DNA of 64,000 bases from Oreocharis arfaki (lineage: Eukaryota; Chordata; Aves; Passeriformes; Paramythiidae), in the NCBI GenBank assembly GCA_013398015.1, contig VZRR01007842.1, positions 1,679,928-1,743,927 on the forward strand, read 5' to 3'. The translations under genes were made by a program, and so were the position numbers. The notes under the pieces are model-generated. The model worked only from the letters and a program-made list of their open reading frames with translations, was not told where the DNA came from and did not search any database. Below are positions 42,001 to 54,744 of this stretch, piece by piece (the stretch's first letter is position 1; every line of letters begins with the position of its first letter).

Positions 42001-45000
42001 AATCTGGTACCACCTGTGTGTTTTACCACAGCAACAAATATATTTTTAAAACACTAAGCCATTTACAGTCATTTTGTGCATGCCTGCTGCACCTGTTTTT
42101 GTTCGTACACACTGGCCACAGAGATTATTCTCCTCTTACAGTTCACTTAGATGGCATATTTTGAGAGAAGCCTTTATAGAAATGTATGTTTTGGTTCTAT
42201 ATTTTAACTTGATCCCATTTAGCTCAATACCCCACCCTTTCAGCTTCAGCAAGAAAATTCTGTAATACACATATTGCCACATCTTTGAGATGCTTGGTAC
42301 CAAAATCATAACTGAAATTTATGGCCTTTTTAAAAATATATATTTGAATTCCCAAAGTATGATTCCGTTTAACACTTCATAGTACCTGAAAGTTCAAGGA
42401 CAAACATCAAAACTCTCTTACAACAACACTGTGTTTAAATGAAAAAGCATCCTGTTGTACATCTTAAGCACATCGCAAACTTCAAACAACATTAAAACTT
42501 CAGTCTGGTTCTGGTTAGAAGACACTGCTGCACTATTTGATATTGCAAGTGCAAGATCCACAAGGACAATGTTTTAAAATATTTAGAAATCTAGTATTTT
42601 TAAATGCTTGCATATGGGAAAAGGGTTATTTAATACTCAGAGTAATGAATTTCTGAGTTACATTAACTGCAGCATCATAAGGAGATATTGTACTCCAGCT
42701 CTCTCTAGCTATGTGGAAGTGGAGCAATGGCACTGCCATACATCCATAAGTAAAGCCATAAAAAGGATCTATAATCTTTTGACGCATACATTTAATACAT
42801 TTCAGTAAGGTTTATTACATTTCTTGCTTCCTCTTCTCAGCATCACTCATGGTTAATGTTGAGATATGCACAATGTTAAAAATCACTCAGCAGTCCACGT
42901 TAAGAAAAGAGAAGAAATGTTTTTAAGCATAAAATAGTTATTTCTAATCTTATTGCACTTGAGTTGGTCAAGAGGTAAAGCATCTTATTATAATTTTGTA
43001 AATCAGAGAAAACATCCACTGACTCAATTATTCAATTATTTATGTTACTCTCTTGCGAAGCCATATTCTAAGAGTGGCTTCTCCCTGTCCAGCAGATATG
43101 AAGATAAAACCAAATCACTCAGTTTTGTACCGTGTATACTGCCAGATTAGGAAAGTCTATTCTGATGCTGCTATCACCCACACCAGCATATATAAATCCG
43201 AAATTAAGCTCTGCGTTAATTTTTAATTAGTTGATTGTACCATCACATCAGAAAGTCAAATTTTAAAAAATAGTTAAAAAAATAAAATAGCATTGTCTTG
43301 GAGTCAAACACCAAAAAAAAAAAACTATACTTCTGACTGCAGTCATGTGCCAAAAGCCACATTACAAGCCAGAAATTCATTTTAAGATTTCTAAAATTAC
43401 CTGCTGAATATTTTTTTCTCTGAGGAAATCCAATCTATGCACTGTGATGCAGGACAGAGGTGCCTGTCTCCCTGTCTTGTCATACTGCTTATTTTGATTA
43501 GCTGCAATGGCATAGAAGCATAGATTTTTAATATACTTTTATTGCATTTTAGATAGCTGACTTATTGACAGTAGGTTTGGGGCTTTTTCTTCCTGAATTT
43601 TTATGACTATGCCTTTTTGACGACTATGCTTTTAAAATTTTTATTGGGAGTTAAAAATGGGTGAATTTCTTTAGGGACAGATGACAAATTCTATCAGGAG
43701 TGATACCGAAAACGCTCATTTAGGTGCAGAGGGCATTTAAAAAAACCCCAAAAAACCAAAAAAACAAAAACACAAAAAAGACCCCTCAATACTAACACTG
43801 GTATGTTCTTGTCATCTCCCACTCTGCCTTTAAAAGAGTCCCAAGCTTTTTTAAAGCAGGATCCAAAATAAAACAAGCTGAAGATGTAACTTCTTTTCAA
43901 GTAATCTAGGTTTTTACACCGCGAAAGTCTATTTCCTTACTCCCTAACAACAAAGAACACACAGTACAATAGTAATTATTCTAAAAACAGCTACACTTCC
44001 TACTGTGCCTTCATAAGCAGAACTGTGAAACAGCAACATTGCAACAGCACTGAGAGTAAACGGAAATCAGAATGCTAACTCTCATGTGAGCACACAGGCC
44101 TGCTCAAAAGACTCTGCAGGCTGTGGGTATCACTGTAACTGGCTGTAAGTGTCTGCTTTTGAAGACAGCTATTCCTCATGGGTAGTCTCTTCCATTTCAT
44201 TTGGCCATACTTTAAGAGGTTGTCATCCTGCACAGCATTAAGAGAGGGTTGTGGCAGAAGCAAAAAGAATATACTTTTTCCAGAAAGCTGGTGATGGGAA
44301 GGGGGAACCAGGTTATAGCCAGAAGCAGCACCCAACTAGAAATCTTGAGGTTTTTACACTCTCATAAAAGCAGTCAGAGAAAATGCAGCAGAAAGGTATA
44401 AAACAGATTTTCTTCATTACAACTATGAATAATTCAATGCTATTGATCTGAATTCTGTGATGTGTTTTGGAGAAGCATTTACTTCCAAGGAAGAAGATAA
44501 AATAAGAGGAATCCATGACATTCTTTACTTGCCTTAAGAGTGTCATTAAAAGCAGGCAAATAAACTCAAAGCATCCATACTCTGAGATAAAGACATATTT
44601 TATAAAATAGCAAGAGTTTTCTGTAACAAATCCCTAAAACCAATAACCAAGTGCCTAAGTTGTGTATTTCGTCATGATGTAAATCATGAAAAATCGATGG
44701 CAAGAAGTGTACCTTCAGCACACTCCATTCTAAACTTTCAAAAGAATACTTTATTTAGAGAATCAGTTCATTTTCTTGCCCATACCCAGAAGCCCCAACA
44801 GTCAATTTTACCTTTTCTTTCTTTCTACTCTTAAAAGTTGTACTAAAACTGCTTTAAAAGGTATTTTATTACACCAACAGAAGTAAGTACCTGCTGTAAA
44901 ACAATGTACACATTCCCATAAGCTTTTTGTAAATTCTCACAAGCCATTATGCCCTATTTAATTTTATCTGAATTTTAACCATGTCCTTGCACCTAGTCTC

Positions 45001-45327
45001 ACCTTATTATCTTACCATACCATCTTACAAATAATCACCTCTGAAATTCCAAGTCCTGCATCTTAATTAAAACGGTGGACTTGTATTACAGCACTAAATT
45101 AACTACAGGACTTTGAGAATTTGGGCATCTGGGAGAAAAAGAACTGATATGATCCAACATTTGACCGTCCAAATACCTTGTGTTTTAAAAGTGAGGTGTT
45201 TTCTTTAGGTGTGACAGATGACCCTTAGAAAATGGCATCACAGCAAGGTCATCAAAACAGTACAGGCCTAACCAAAATGAAAACTATCAAGTGCATCATA
45301 CAACATCTGAAAAAAAGATTATTCTAC
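39003..45327. other. MOCOS: AT-rich non-coding DNA adjoining MOCOS exon 3 donor
   Basis: The right edge is the GTAGAA donor of exon 3, so the right part is certainly intron 3 if the exon call is right. No further MOCOS exon, other gene or named repeat was recognised. It contains an A-rich low-complexity stretch at 43738-43780. Confidence 0.6.
43738..43780. repeat. A-rich low-complexity stretch
   Basis: Runs of five to seven A separated by C, CC or CCCC. No attached transposon was recognised. Confidence 0.75.
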
Positions 45328-45394
45328 CTGTATCGAACATGCTCGATTGTGTCATATGTCAGCTTGCTGCTGATATTCTGACTATGAGGGTTGC
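45328..45394 (-). CDS. MOCOS: MOCOS exon 3 (molybdenum cofactor sulfurase)
   Basis: This is a 67-bp minus-strand exon. The acceptor AG (plus-strand CT at 45395-45396) follows a pyrimidine-rich tract. The donor is GTAGAA (plus-strand AC at 45326-45327), weaker than a GTAAGT donor. Its first two bases complete the glycine codon begun in exon 2. It then encodes NPHSQNISSKL, TYDTIEHVRY and the start of an arginine or serine codon. The joined reading NVYG-NPHSQNISS is highly characteristic of MOCOS. The N-P-H-S block corresponds to the N-P-x-S segment seen near the N-terminus of NifS-like desulfurases. All other frames of this exon contain stops, and the phase match with exon 2 is exact, which argues against chance. 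There is no frameshift or stop in the two exons, so nothing seen suggests a pseudogene. The next exon expected to the left, a large one encoding the bulk of the PLP domain in other vertebrates, was not found. Confidence 0.93.
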
Positions 45395-47982
45395 CTAGGA
45401 GATAACAGAGATACAGAAATTAATCGTTAACAATTTTGCTATTAAATTTCTCTTTTATTGAAGTATTACACCAAGCGAGCCTAAAAGATGATAAAAAAAG
45501 ATTCAATGCATACTTCACAGCAATGCCCTGAAGCCCCTTGGTCAAGAGAAGGGGCATACAAGAGGGTAAAGCAATTATGACAGACACGGAAAATTCAGCT
45601 GGATATCTTACTGATAATTAGGCAATTCTCCTAAAAAGAAAATGAAACTGCATATGCACAAACATACTAGAAAAAAATACAGACAGAATGCACATTCATA
45701 GATGTATTTGTGCAGTAGCTAAGAAGGAAGAGACAGGATCTGGAGATAACAGACAATCATGATTGGACAGCAGAACTAATGCTTGTTTTTTTAGTGTTTG
45801 AAATTCAAATAATTCATTGAAATATAAATTTTATTGCAAAATTAGTAGGCACCTTAGCCCAGCTCAGCACAAGCATATATAGCAATTAAGACAGCATAAT
45901 TTTATCTTCTTGAGCAAAAAGCATTACAGCAGTATTTACACAGGCACAGAACACTTTCCTATTAGCAAATACTTAAGAGAACATGCCAAAACAGTTTGGA
46001 AAGGGATTAAGAAAAAAACTGCTATACTAATACAGTTTTTGCAGTAGGCTCCAATATTAGGTACTCTTTTCAAAATCTAAAAATTACCCTGCTGAAAGTT
46101 GTTGAGTGAAGGTGTTGGAAATAATAACTTTAGAGCTCAAACCCGAAACTAATACTTACACTTTTCATGTCTGATGTTGCATTTCTGTAATTTCCAATTC
46201 AAATATTCTCAATTTAGAAGTGAGACAATCTCATATTACTGTCCCTCATTTACACATGCAACAGCTAAACTGCAGTTCTTTGGGCCTGTGGATTATCACC
46301 GAGAAAATAAAAAAGCTCAAGTCAAACTCCCCCTTCATTCACATCTGTGTTTGATAAATTAACTCCTTCTATACAGCATTTACTGTCCTCAGAGTATGAG
46401 ATGCAACCAAAAAAAAAAGAGAATTGACCCTACGGGAGCTCTTGTTATCATTTTAGATGAAAACACCAATAAAAAGACACAATCTGTTCTCCTATAGCAT
46501 TATAGGTACTATGTAAATCTGCTCTAAACTGGCAGTACTACTACTTCTATTCACAAGCACTCAATTGAGTGACAAATTAATTTTCTTTTCTGACACAGAT
46601 GGGACTTATTAAAAGGGTTGAGCCCAATGTTGTTTGAAATAACTAAGATCAGAGTGCATACATTTCCCTTTACAATGTCTGTGGTGACCGAGCATTAATT
46701 TTAGTATCACTGGCATGCACTTGAATAGGAGATCTTGAATGTAATTGAATCAATTAATTTTGTTATAACAGAAAAAAGCCCCTTCCCCTGTCAAGAATAA
46801 CACTTATTTTGTAGTGGAACTTAAATTCATGCTCTGGATTCCAGCTTTGCCAGCATTCAAGAAAAAAGAATAGGGGGAAACGACATGATGGCACATTGAA
46901 AATGAAAACTACCCGAAACTCTCAAGTGGCTTGCCCAGGCGATAAAGCACAAGTGTGCCAGTGCTGGAGTGAACAAGCATTTTCTTGTAAAGCAGTGGTA
47001 CCTGGTTCCCAAGTGAGGAATCCCTTTGTTCCATGTATCAGGGAGCACAAGAAAGACACAAAACTAGCAAAAAGGACACATGACCCACAGACAGTAACAT
47101 ACCATAGGAAATTTGATTACTTCAGTGGGACTACTCACAGCATAATACTGTGGAGTATGTGTTTTTCTGCTTGAGCATGACTCACTCTAATGTAAATTGT
47201 CTCACACAGTAACGATATTTTTAAACAATGGATGCTGTTGACTGTATAAAATCACACTCAGTGTGTGATTCACAGCTAATAATAACATTAGAAAGAAATG
47301 AAAGGTTTAGGTAGAGGATCTGGAGATGAAGTACTTACAGGCGGTGCTGTAATAGTTAAATCTCCACCCAGATATTACACAATTCTGTAGATACTTTTAC
47401 TGACATTCCTCTGTGCATTATTGCTTTGGCAATACCTATCCTTTTTCTGGGAAGGCACCAAAGTCTAATACTCAGAGCAGAGCAAAGTTTAATAGCACCT
47501 ATTCCGTGCCTAAATTCACTTGGGATCTTTGAGCTAAGCTTTCTTCTGAATAAAATGCTTATACTGAGTCACAGTCTAAGCTCTTTGTGATGACTCTCAC
47601 TGAGAAGGAGGGTGATTCTGGATTCTGGTCTTTGCATAAGAAATTGGGGTTGCATTTTGTGTGGAAAAAAACACAAAGAATGAACAGTGCTTATAGCTGC
47701 ACTGTTTTTCTTTATCCCAAGCCTGGTGCCCTAACTCTGAGGCAACAGAGTCATGCTCCCTTTGATTTTTCTTCTTCACCAACATCGACACATCCTTGGC
47801 CACCGAAGAATGAAGCCAGAGGTGACACAAAGGGCCTATGCCTCCTTTGTAAAAGCACTGGTCTTCCAACTACTCTATAGCAGTAATAAGAAACCTGCAG
47901 AAGGTCTCTTCCAAGAAAGTCACTTTTGTACAATTTAGATGGAAGATTGAGAAGACTAATGGGAATGTTGCTTTCCACTTAC
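45395..47982 (-). other. MOCOS: MOCOS intron 2
   Basis: These 2,588 bp lie between the two recognised exons, with GT and AG at the minus-strand ends. The sequence is AT-rich and unique-looking. I saw no further exon, no CR1 and no obvious repeat. Open frames of about 60-97 codons on both strands around 46850-47880 have no recognisable product and look like chance. Confidence 0.85.
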
Positions 47983-48072
47983 CATAAACGTTGTTTCTGA
48001 GGTCATCAGTAAAAGCTTTAAGTAGACTCTCTGGGAAAAGTGCTGAACCAGCATGGTCAAGGTAAGTAATCC
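47983..48072 (-). CDS. MOCOS: MOCOS exon 2 (molybdenum cofactor sulfurase, N-terminal part)
   Basis: Read on the minus strand, this 90-bp exon is preceded by an AG acceptor (plus-strand CT at 48073-48074, after a T-rich tract) and followed by a GTAAGT donor (plus-strand AC at 47981-47982). It starts with the last two bases of a glycine codon and ends with the first base of another. It encodes ITYLDHAG, then SALFPESLLKAF, then TDDLRNNVY. The YLDHAG motif near the N-terminus and the following LFPES block are hallmarks of eukaryotic Moco sulfurases, whose N-terminal half has a PLP-dependent NifS-like cysteine desulfurase fold. In the family, the enzyme transfers sulfur from cysteine to the molybdenum cofactor, activating xanthine dehydrogenase and aldehyde oxidase in the cytosol. 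The PLP lysine and the C-terminal MOSC domain lie in later exons that I do not see here. The reading frame is intact and joins exon 3 in phase. The identification comes from recalled family sequence, not a search. Confidence 0.93.
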
Positions 48073-51000
48073 CTAAAATACAAATAACATTACTAGTTTC
48101 AATTTTTAAAAGATTTAATGCCATTTTCTCCCACAGACTACATTGTGAAGCACACCATTCAAATACCCCTTTTCATTGACTAGCAGAAAAATAAAAAAAA
48201 GTATGAAACAAACAATAGAAGCCAAACATTTTGATTACCTGTGTATAATTTTTAATTAAAACCAAAGAAGTCCTTCCTTTCATGCTTAGATTACACATTC
48301 TTTGGAAGAGAAAAATCTTTTGTTTGGCCTGTACAAAACTGAGCAAGCTGGTGTCTTCAGCCATAGTACCTTGCTTCTTCTAGGCACTACTTATTATGAA
48401 AACTACTATTACCACAATGATAATTATTATTATTAACAGCAACATTAATAGTAAAGTTGTCTCCTTGATGAGAGGTGAAGCAACTCTCTCAAAAACTGAC
48501 AAGGCCTAAATCATGTCTGAAGCCCAAACACAGGACTAGTATAAGTTTTAATGTATTTAATCATGTCTCGCCACTATGCTGCACTTAACGTTCAATTCAT
48601 TCTTAAATTCTCCTTTTATATTATTAAGCTATTGCAAAACTTTTAAATAAATGCTTATTGGAAATGAAGACTTCTTCATGTTTGGCCATTTTAGATTTCT
48701 TAATCTTTAGCAATTATTCTTCCATTTCTCCAGAGTGTTTCATGCTCTTTATTAGTTTTTTCATTTCACTTACCTTAAGTATTTCAACCTATTTCAAATT
48801 TTAATAATGATGAATATGATTAAGATTAGAATTTATTAAGTATTTTAAAGGTCTTTCTTTTCCACATGGATTTAAAATTGAGTTAAGCTTTAAATGAGAA
48901 GCCTTGACACTTGGAAATATATATTATTATATATTATGTTACTGTAGCAGTGATCCAGTGGGTAAAGCTGAGAGGCAGTGCTAATAATAAAATGAATCCA
49001 GATGCCCACCCCTTATTTTTGAAAGAGAAGAGCCCTTTTCTGCCTTAAGATTTCCTTACTTACAGTGCCTAGAAGAAGCAGATCTCTTAATAATGGCTTG
49101 AAGTCAATCAAGTGTTTTTGAGGTGCTTCAAGAGGTGGAGCATGGACAAAAAATGGGGCCAATCCATTCACTGTACAGGTTTTTTAGGTTTTTACTTTTT
49201 TAAAAAAGAAGAATCCTAGGAAGTTTCTCCCAAGCAGTATGAAGCAGCACACACAAGCACTCGGGGGTCAAAATGCATATGGAGGTCTGTCCTGCTCAGT
49301 TCCTGACAGCTGCTCAGCTCTGCTGGAATGCAAGGCTTTGGAGGGAGAGAGGCACACTGTCCATGGCACGACACAGCCAGGCCCCTGCCCGGTGCTGTGG
49401 CACAGCTTCTGTCAGCAAGGGGACAGCAGCTTTCCCTCCAGCAGGACATATGCTCACCACGGCCACGCCAGGACCTGCATCTTGCCACCAAAAGCTCAGG
49501 GAGGCCCTGAGATAGAGCTAAAGCATGGAGCAACAGCCACAATCACCACCAGCTCCAACAGCTGTCAGGGCAATGGGCAGCCCACGGTCACTGGCTACAG
49601 CTGGGAGAGCGGGAAAAGGCAGGACTGCAGCTGAGAACGGGAAGAGGCAGCCCTGAGCCAGACACAGGTGGAACGACTGCTGTCCTGGAGGGAACCGCTC
49701 CGGCCAACGCTCTACCAACCAACCTCCACAGAGGTGCCATTTGGCTCTCATGGGCACCAGGAGCACAGCCTGGTGATGCTCCTCTGGGAGCAGCTGCTGT
49801 GTTTGGACCTTTCCACCCCAAGGATGGTGACAGCACTGAAGTCATTACACAGCTCTACAGCACAAACAAAAACCTGACGAGCTGAGGCTCCTCAAACGCA
49901 AACCATACTGATAAGGGACAGGCACTTCCTGTCCTAACCAACACTCCTGTGAGACAATGTAGATTAAAACACCTCTAGGCAAAGGCCCTTAAGTGGTTTT
50001 TCAAATTTGATTCCTTGTGTAGCTCATGATGAAGGACAATATTGCAGTTCTGTGAAATGGAAGTATAAAAACCAGCTAGTCATTTTTTAAACTCCTCCTC
50101 TGGGTATAATACTTTTAAAATCTGTGAGGAAATTTGGCTGAGGGAGAAAAAATTATTAATTCTTGAACTTCTATTTTATATTTAATGCTGCTGTTTAATT
50201 GAAAACAGAGAACAGTGTTTAATACTCTCTCTCACTGCCCAAAAAAAGAAATCGGCTCTCTCATCTTTTGAGACTGCACTGAAACAAATATCTTCATTGC
50301 TATTGCACTTTTATGATGTACTTTCTCCTTGCTGTCTTATTTCAACAAAATTTTATTTTTAAAGAAAAGAAAAAAAAGTGGCACATGTATAAAAGCATGG
50401 AAAAAACACATTAATAACTTTCATTGTCCTTTTCCCTTGGTTTAATAACATTCGCTACTTTACCTTCATTGAATGCATATTAACCAAAGAGATTTGCCAA
50501 TATAGAGAGAACAATACAGTTCCTGTTGTTTCACTGTGGTATTTAGTATATAGGCTGTCAGCACTATGAAATGATACTGTTTATGGGAAATAACAGGAGA
50601 AAGAAAATATAATATGATCAACCAAAAGAACATTAAAATGCAATATCCATCAGGTTTCATTGCTCAGGGAAAATGTGAAATTAACTTTTAGTTTAATTTA
50701 CATACTATTATGTTTGGAGTGTGTAACTGACTTCACTGGTCTAATAATATACCAACTATTTGATAAAATCATATTTCAGAAGTAGGAGTTTTTTTAAATA
50801 CAAGTATCAAAAATCATTCAATGCATTGGCATTAGTTATGGAAAGTTATTCAGACAGAGTATAGGTTCATAAGCTGCAATATTGATATGCTAATATCCTT
50901 GCAGATTAATTCTACATGGGGAACTCTTTGGGAACCAACACGGGCCAGTCTGTCCTGCTGAAAAAGTCCCAGCCCAGCTCTCTGACCTCCTTACGTGCTA

Positions 51001-52253
51001 CAATTCATCTCATAACAAAGCGTCTACCATCTCTGTGTGCTCTTGGCCCTTTGTAAAACTTCACGAGTGCACACCTTCATACAGCCTCATAAATGCCAGG
51101 GGACCATCCAGTTAAACTGAACATTTTTATCTCTTAAAAAAAAAAAGATAATTTAACTTGGAACATTTCAAAATTAGAGTTTAAGTCCAAGTGAAAACAC
51201 TCAACCGCACAAAGTATAAGAACCTGCAAAACACGGAATGCAAAAAGAAACTACCAGATTTATCTTTGTGAGCCAAATATCTGCTTCTGACAAAAGCACA
51301 CTTCCCTGAAACATGACTCCACCTGACTTAGAAGAAACTGAATGTCATCATTTGATGAACTGAAAGTAGAACAAAGCAGTTATGTCTTTACTAAATCTTT
51401 TAGTAACTACTAAGCTGTGAATATGTCTACCACCCAGAGGATGGTCTAGAGGGGAAGCACAGAGAGGCCATGGAGGCACTTCCTACAATGGCCTGGTGCC
51501 ACATGGGACGAAGTGACTAAGCCTTCTCCTGCTTCACACCCCACCCATAAACCCATGTCTAGCCACCTCCTCTCTGGCTAAATGATTACTACTTTGGTAT
51601 TATGTAATGTGTTCTTGTAATCCTTGAAATTGTTCTTGGTGATACACATTTCTGAACTTTGTCTAAGTATCACTTCCAAAAATAACCAATTTACCTACGC
51701 ACCATCTGGATGCTCTATGTTCATCTCCTTAATCTTTTGTTATTCTGTGATTCTGCTACAGTCACCAAAACAAGCCAACCTGAGCTATGGCTTCACAGAT
51801 TATTTCTCACAGCCCTGGCACTCCAAAATTCCTGCACCCCAGCTGATTACAGGCTGCCAGTTATATTGCCAAAAGTCTCATAATAAAGAATGAAATGTGT
51901 AGTTACAAGGCAGCAACTCTACAGAGTCATGAATTTTGATTGGTGGATATAATTGCAATTCAGTAGGATTATATACACAATATTACTTGGAAAGCAGATA
52001 CAGACAGTGCCCTGGGGAGAGAGTATATATCTTAAGTATGGCAATATTAACAAAACCAGTATGAAATAGATTACATGAAAATAAGCTGAAGGCAAAATTA
52101 AGCATTATCTGTCAAAAGATAAATACCACATTTCTATATACCAAACCATAAGTAGGAGAAAAACAAGTGACAAAATAGGGAGGTTGTGGACAAGTGTGAT
52201 ATCCTCTGGACACAGAGAGGTTTTAACAAGTAGCATCACATCAAGTACCTCAA
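48073..52253. other. MOCOS: Non-coding DNA upstream of MOCOS exon 2 (intron 1)
   Basis: It begins at the AG acceptor of exon 2. Mostly AT-rich, it is broken by the GC-richer block at 49216-49880, listed separately. I found no CpG-rich first exon encoding a MOCOS-like N-terminus ending in a phase-1 donor. Confidence 0.55.
49216..49880. other. GC-richer block of unknown nature
   Basis: About 660 bp are clearly richer in G and C, with scattered CpG, than the AT-rich flanks. Overlapping open frames occur on both strands (for example 49216-49542 minus, 49518-49766 minus, 49239-49634 plus), as expected when stop codons are rare. No protein domain, CR1 block or LTR end is recognisable. It could be an unrecognised repeat, an untranslated or lncRNA exon, or regulatory DNA. 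Confidence 0.5.
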
Positions 52254-52900
52254 ATTCATAGAATCATAGAATGGTTTGGGTTGAAAAGAACCTTAAAGAT
52301 CATCTAGTTCCAACCACCCTGCCATGAGCAGGGACACCTTCCATTAGGTTGGTTTCTTGAAGGTCCAGGTTACTTGAAGTCCCCATCCAACCAGGTCTTG
52401 AACACTTCCAGGGATGGGTTATCCACAGCTGCCCCAGGCAATATGTTCCAGTGCCTCAACACCCTCACAGCAAAGAATTTATTTCTAGTATCTGATTTAA
52501 ACCTACTCTCTTCCAGTTTGAAGCCATTCCCCCTTGTCCTGTCACTACATACCCTCGTGAAAAGTCCCTCTTCATCTTTCTCTTAGGCTTCAGGTACCAG
52601 AAGGCTGCAGTTAGGACACCCCAAAGCCTTCTCTTCTCCAGGCTGAAAAATCTCAAATCTCTCAGCCTTTCGTCATAAAAGAGATGGCCTCCTCTGAACT
52701 CACTCCAACAGGTCCATGTCCTCCCTGTGATGAGGACCCCAGAGCAGGATGCAGCACTTCAGGTGGGGTCTCACCAGGGAAGACCAGAGAGGAAGAATCA
52801 CCCCTCTCACCCTGCTGGCCACACTGCTTTGGATTCAGCCCAGGACGCGGCTGGCCTGCCAGGCCGTAAGCACACGTGGCTGGGTCACGTCCAGCCGCCA
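52254..52900 (-). mobile_element. CR1 LINE 3' part, minus strand
   Basis: Read on the plus strand, it opens with the reverse complement of the CR1 3' terminus ('attcatagaatcatagaatg'), followed by 'gttgaaaagaaccttaaaga' and 'ccaccctgccatgagcaggg'. Further blocks are 'ggtcttgaacacttccaggg' near 52394, 'ttcccccttgtcctgtcact' near 52527, 'ttctcttctccaggctgaa' near 52628 and 'ctgcagcacttcaggtggggtc'-type sequence near 52750. It is 5'-truncated at about 52900. It is better preserved than the plus-strand copies on the left, so probably younger. It is the only CR1 here in the same orientation as MOCOS. Confidence 0.95.
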
Positions 52901-54702
52901 GGTTATTTTAGCAATCTAAGTCAGATACCCTTTAGAGTCAGCTCCTTCTTTCCAGTCACTGCATAAGACTTAGCTCCCCCAAGGGATGCTCCTAAATTAA
53001 ATGGCAAAAGTAGCTTTAACTACGTAATGTAGTACATATAACCTTTGTAAAAGTGCCTGAAGTTCCTGACACAGGACATGATAAGACTACATACTGTATG
53101 GACAGACAGATAAAGATCCTCATTATGCAAAACCATTAATGAAGTGCATTAAAAGAAAAAAAAAATCCTACTAATATGGCTTGAGATTTGCCTTTGCTGG
53201 ATATTTTCTAGATTAAACATTTAATGAATATTTTTACCTGCACTTTCAGTTCCTTTTTGGCATCAATTTAGACAAAAACTATCACATAAGAGTATGTTTT
53301 CTCGATAAAAACATGCCTCTTATCTAATCAGTCCTCTTCTGCTAGACAAGTTAATGTTTTATTTCCCTTGCTTAGGGCCAAGGAGCTCTTCAAAAGACCA
53401 CAAAAGCATAGTGCTTGATGGACAAGGCCATAGCTGCTCAAAGCCCGAATAGTTACCATGCAGTTAAAGGAGACACTGTTCCTCAGCATGATTCGACTTG
53501 ATTGCAACAGTCCTGGTGAAGTAACGCAGCAGTCAGCCCGCAGCCATGGGGCACATTCTGCTTTCCACTGCCAGTCCACCAGATTCATCAATTTGAATAA
53601 TCACAGCTTGACCCGACTGCCAAATACTGCTCTGCACTGGGCTGCGACCACCCTGGAAAATGGTACCAATATTCTAAGGGCTGATAACTAGTTACTGAGT
53701 TCTGTGGGAAAATGGTGTTTACTTAATGTATTTGAGTGTTTGACTTGATGGACTCATTACAAAAAGCAAAGCATGAAATGTGCAATTACATTTATACATA
53801 ATACGTTCCCATTATTTTTCTCTGTGTGCTATTGGCTTGCATTATTTGCTCTCATTGCATTATTACCTACAGCAAAGTAGGCAGAACCATCAAAACCCTT
53901 TACAGTGAATACCACACACTCTCTTTGCTTGCTGTACTCCTCAGCAGGGGCTATACCAACTCCACAAAAGCTATTTAGGTGGATAAGGTTATTCAGTGCC
54001 ATTATGCACTGATACTGTTCTATGTTCATGAGTCCCTACTTGCAGCTTTCAGTTTACAGCTTGCTGGCACTGAGGAAGACTTGAGTGCAAAAGAGAGCAA
54101 TGATTTCACATTTATTAAGAAATCAGATCAAAGCCTATGTATTTTTCACAGCTACAGAAAAAAAAAAGTGCACGCCATCAAACTTCATCATTTGCCAACT
54201 CCTGTGCTAAATGAGACTGCAGTAAAGGGATCAATCAGCACTCACCTTCATCCTTACAGCCCTACCTGTAAGGCACAGCTTTACTCCGTGCATCACTGGG
54301 GCAGGATTAAATATCGACTGCAGTCAGTGATGTTATTTCCGTGGACAACTTTAATGGGTTGTGTGAGGCCACTTGAAGTCTTACTTGTGGGCATGAACCA
54401 GAGGTACCCCAGCTTCATATGAATAACCTGCTGCAGCTTGCCTCTCTGTCTTTGGATGAAATATACATTACAAGTGATTCATATTCATGCATGTCTTCAA
54501 ACAGCTGCAACTTGCTCAGACTGAACCCAGCATGCACACCTCCCTAGCAAAGATATGACCATCTTTCAGCCTCTTTCTTTTTCCCCTTTCTCTCTGATGC
54601 AATTGATCAAATGAAAGAAGAGTTGAAAGAGAACATATTCCATATTCTTCTATTACCGGAAAATGCTTTTGTTGGTTTTGCTGAAAATTTCACAGAAACA
54701 TT

Positions 54703-54744
54703 CACTTTTGTGTAGGAAAGAGGCGCTTTTGTGTAGGATAGAGA
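54703..54744. repeat. 21-bp tandem duplication, two copies
   Basis: Two adjacent units share 'cttttgtgtagga-agag', at 54703-54723 and 54724-54744. They differ at a few positions. Confidence 0.8.

Noticed and set aside
49458..49542. Possible MOCOS exon 1: a minus-strand frame starting MWLLLHALALSQ and ending before a GTGAGC donor in the required phase
   Set aside because: The phase fits and it lies upstream of exon 2. The peptide, however, lacks the tyrosine/glycine-rich and R-x-x-E-F-x-R-L type residues expected just before the YLDHAG exon, and GC-rich DNA gives such frames by chance.
53979..54422. 147-codon plus-strand open frame
   Set aside because: No known motif or codon pattern suggesting coding, and no neighbouring exon.
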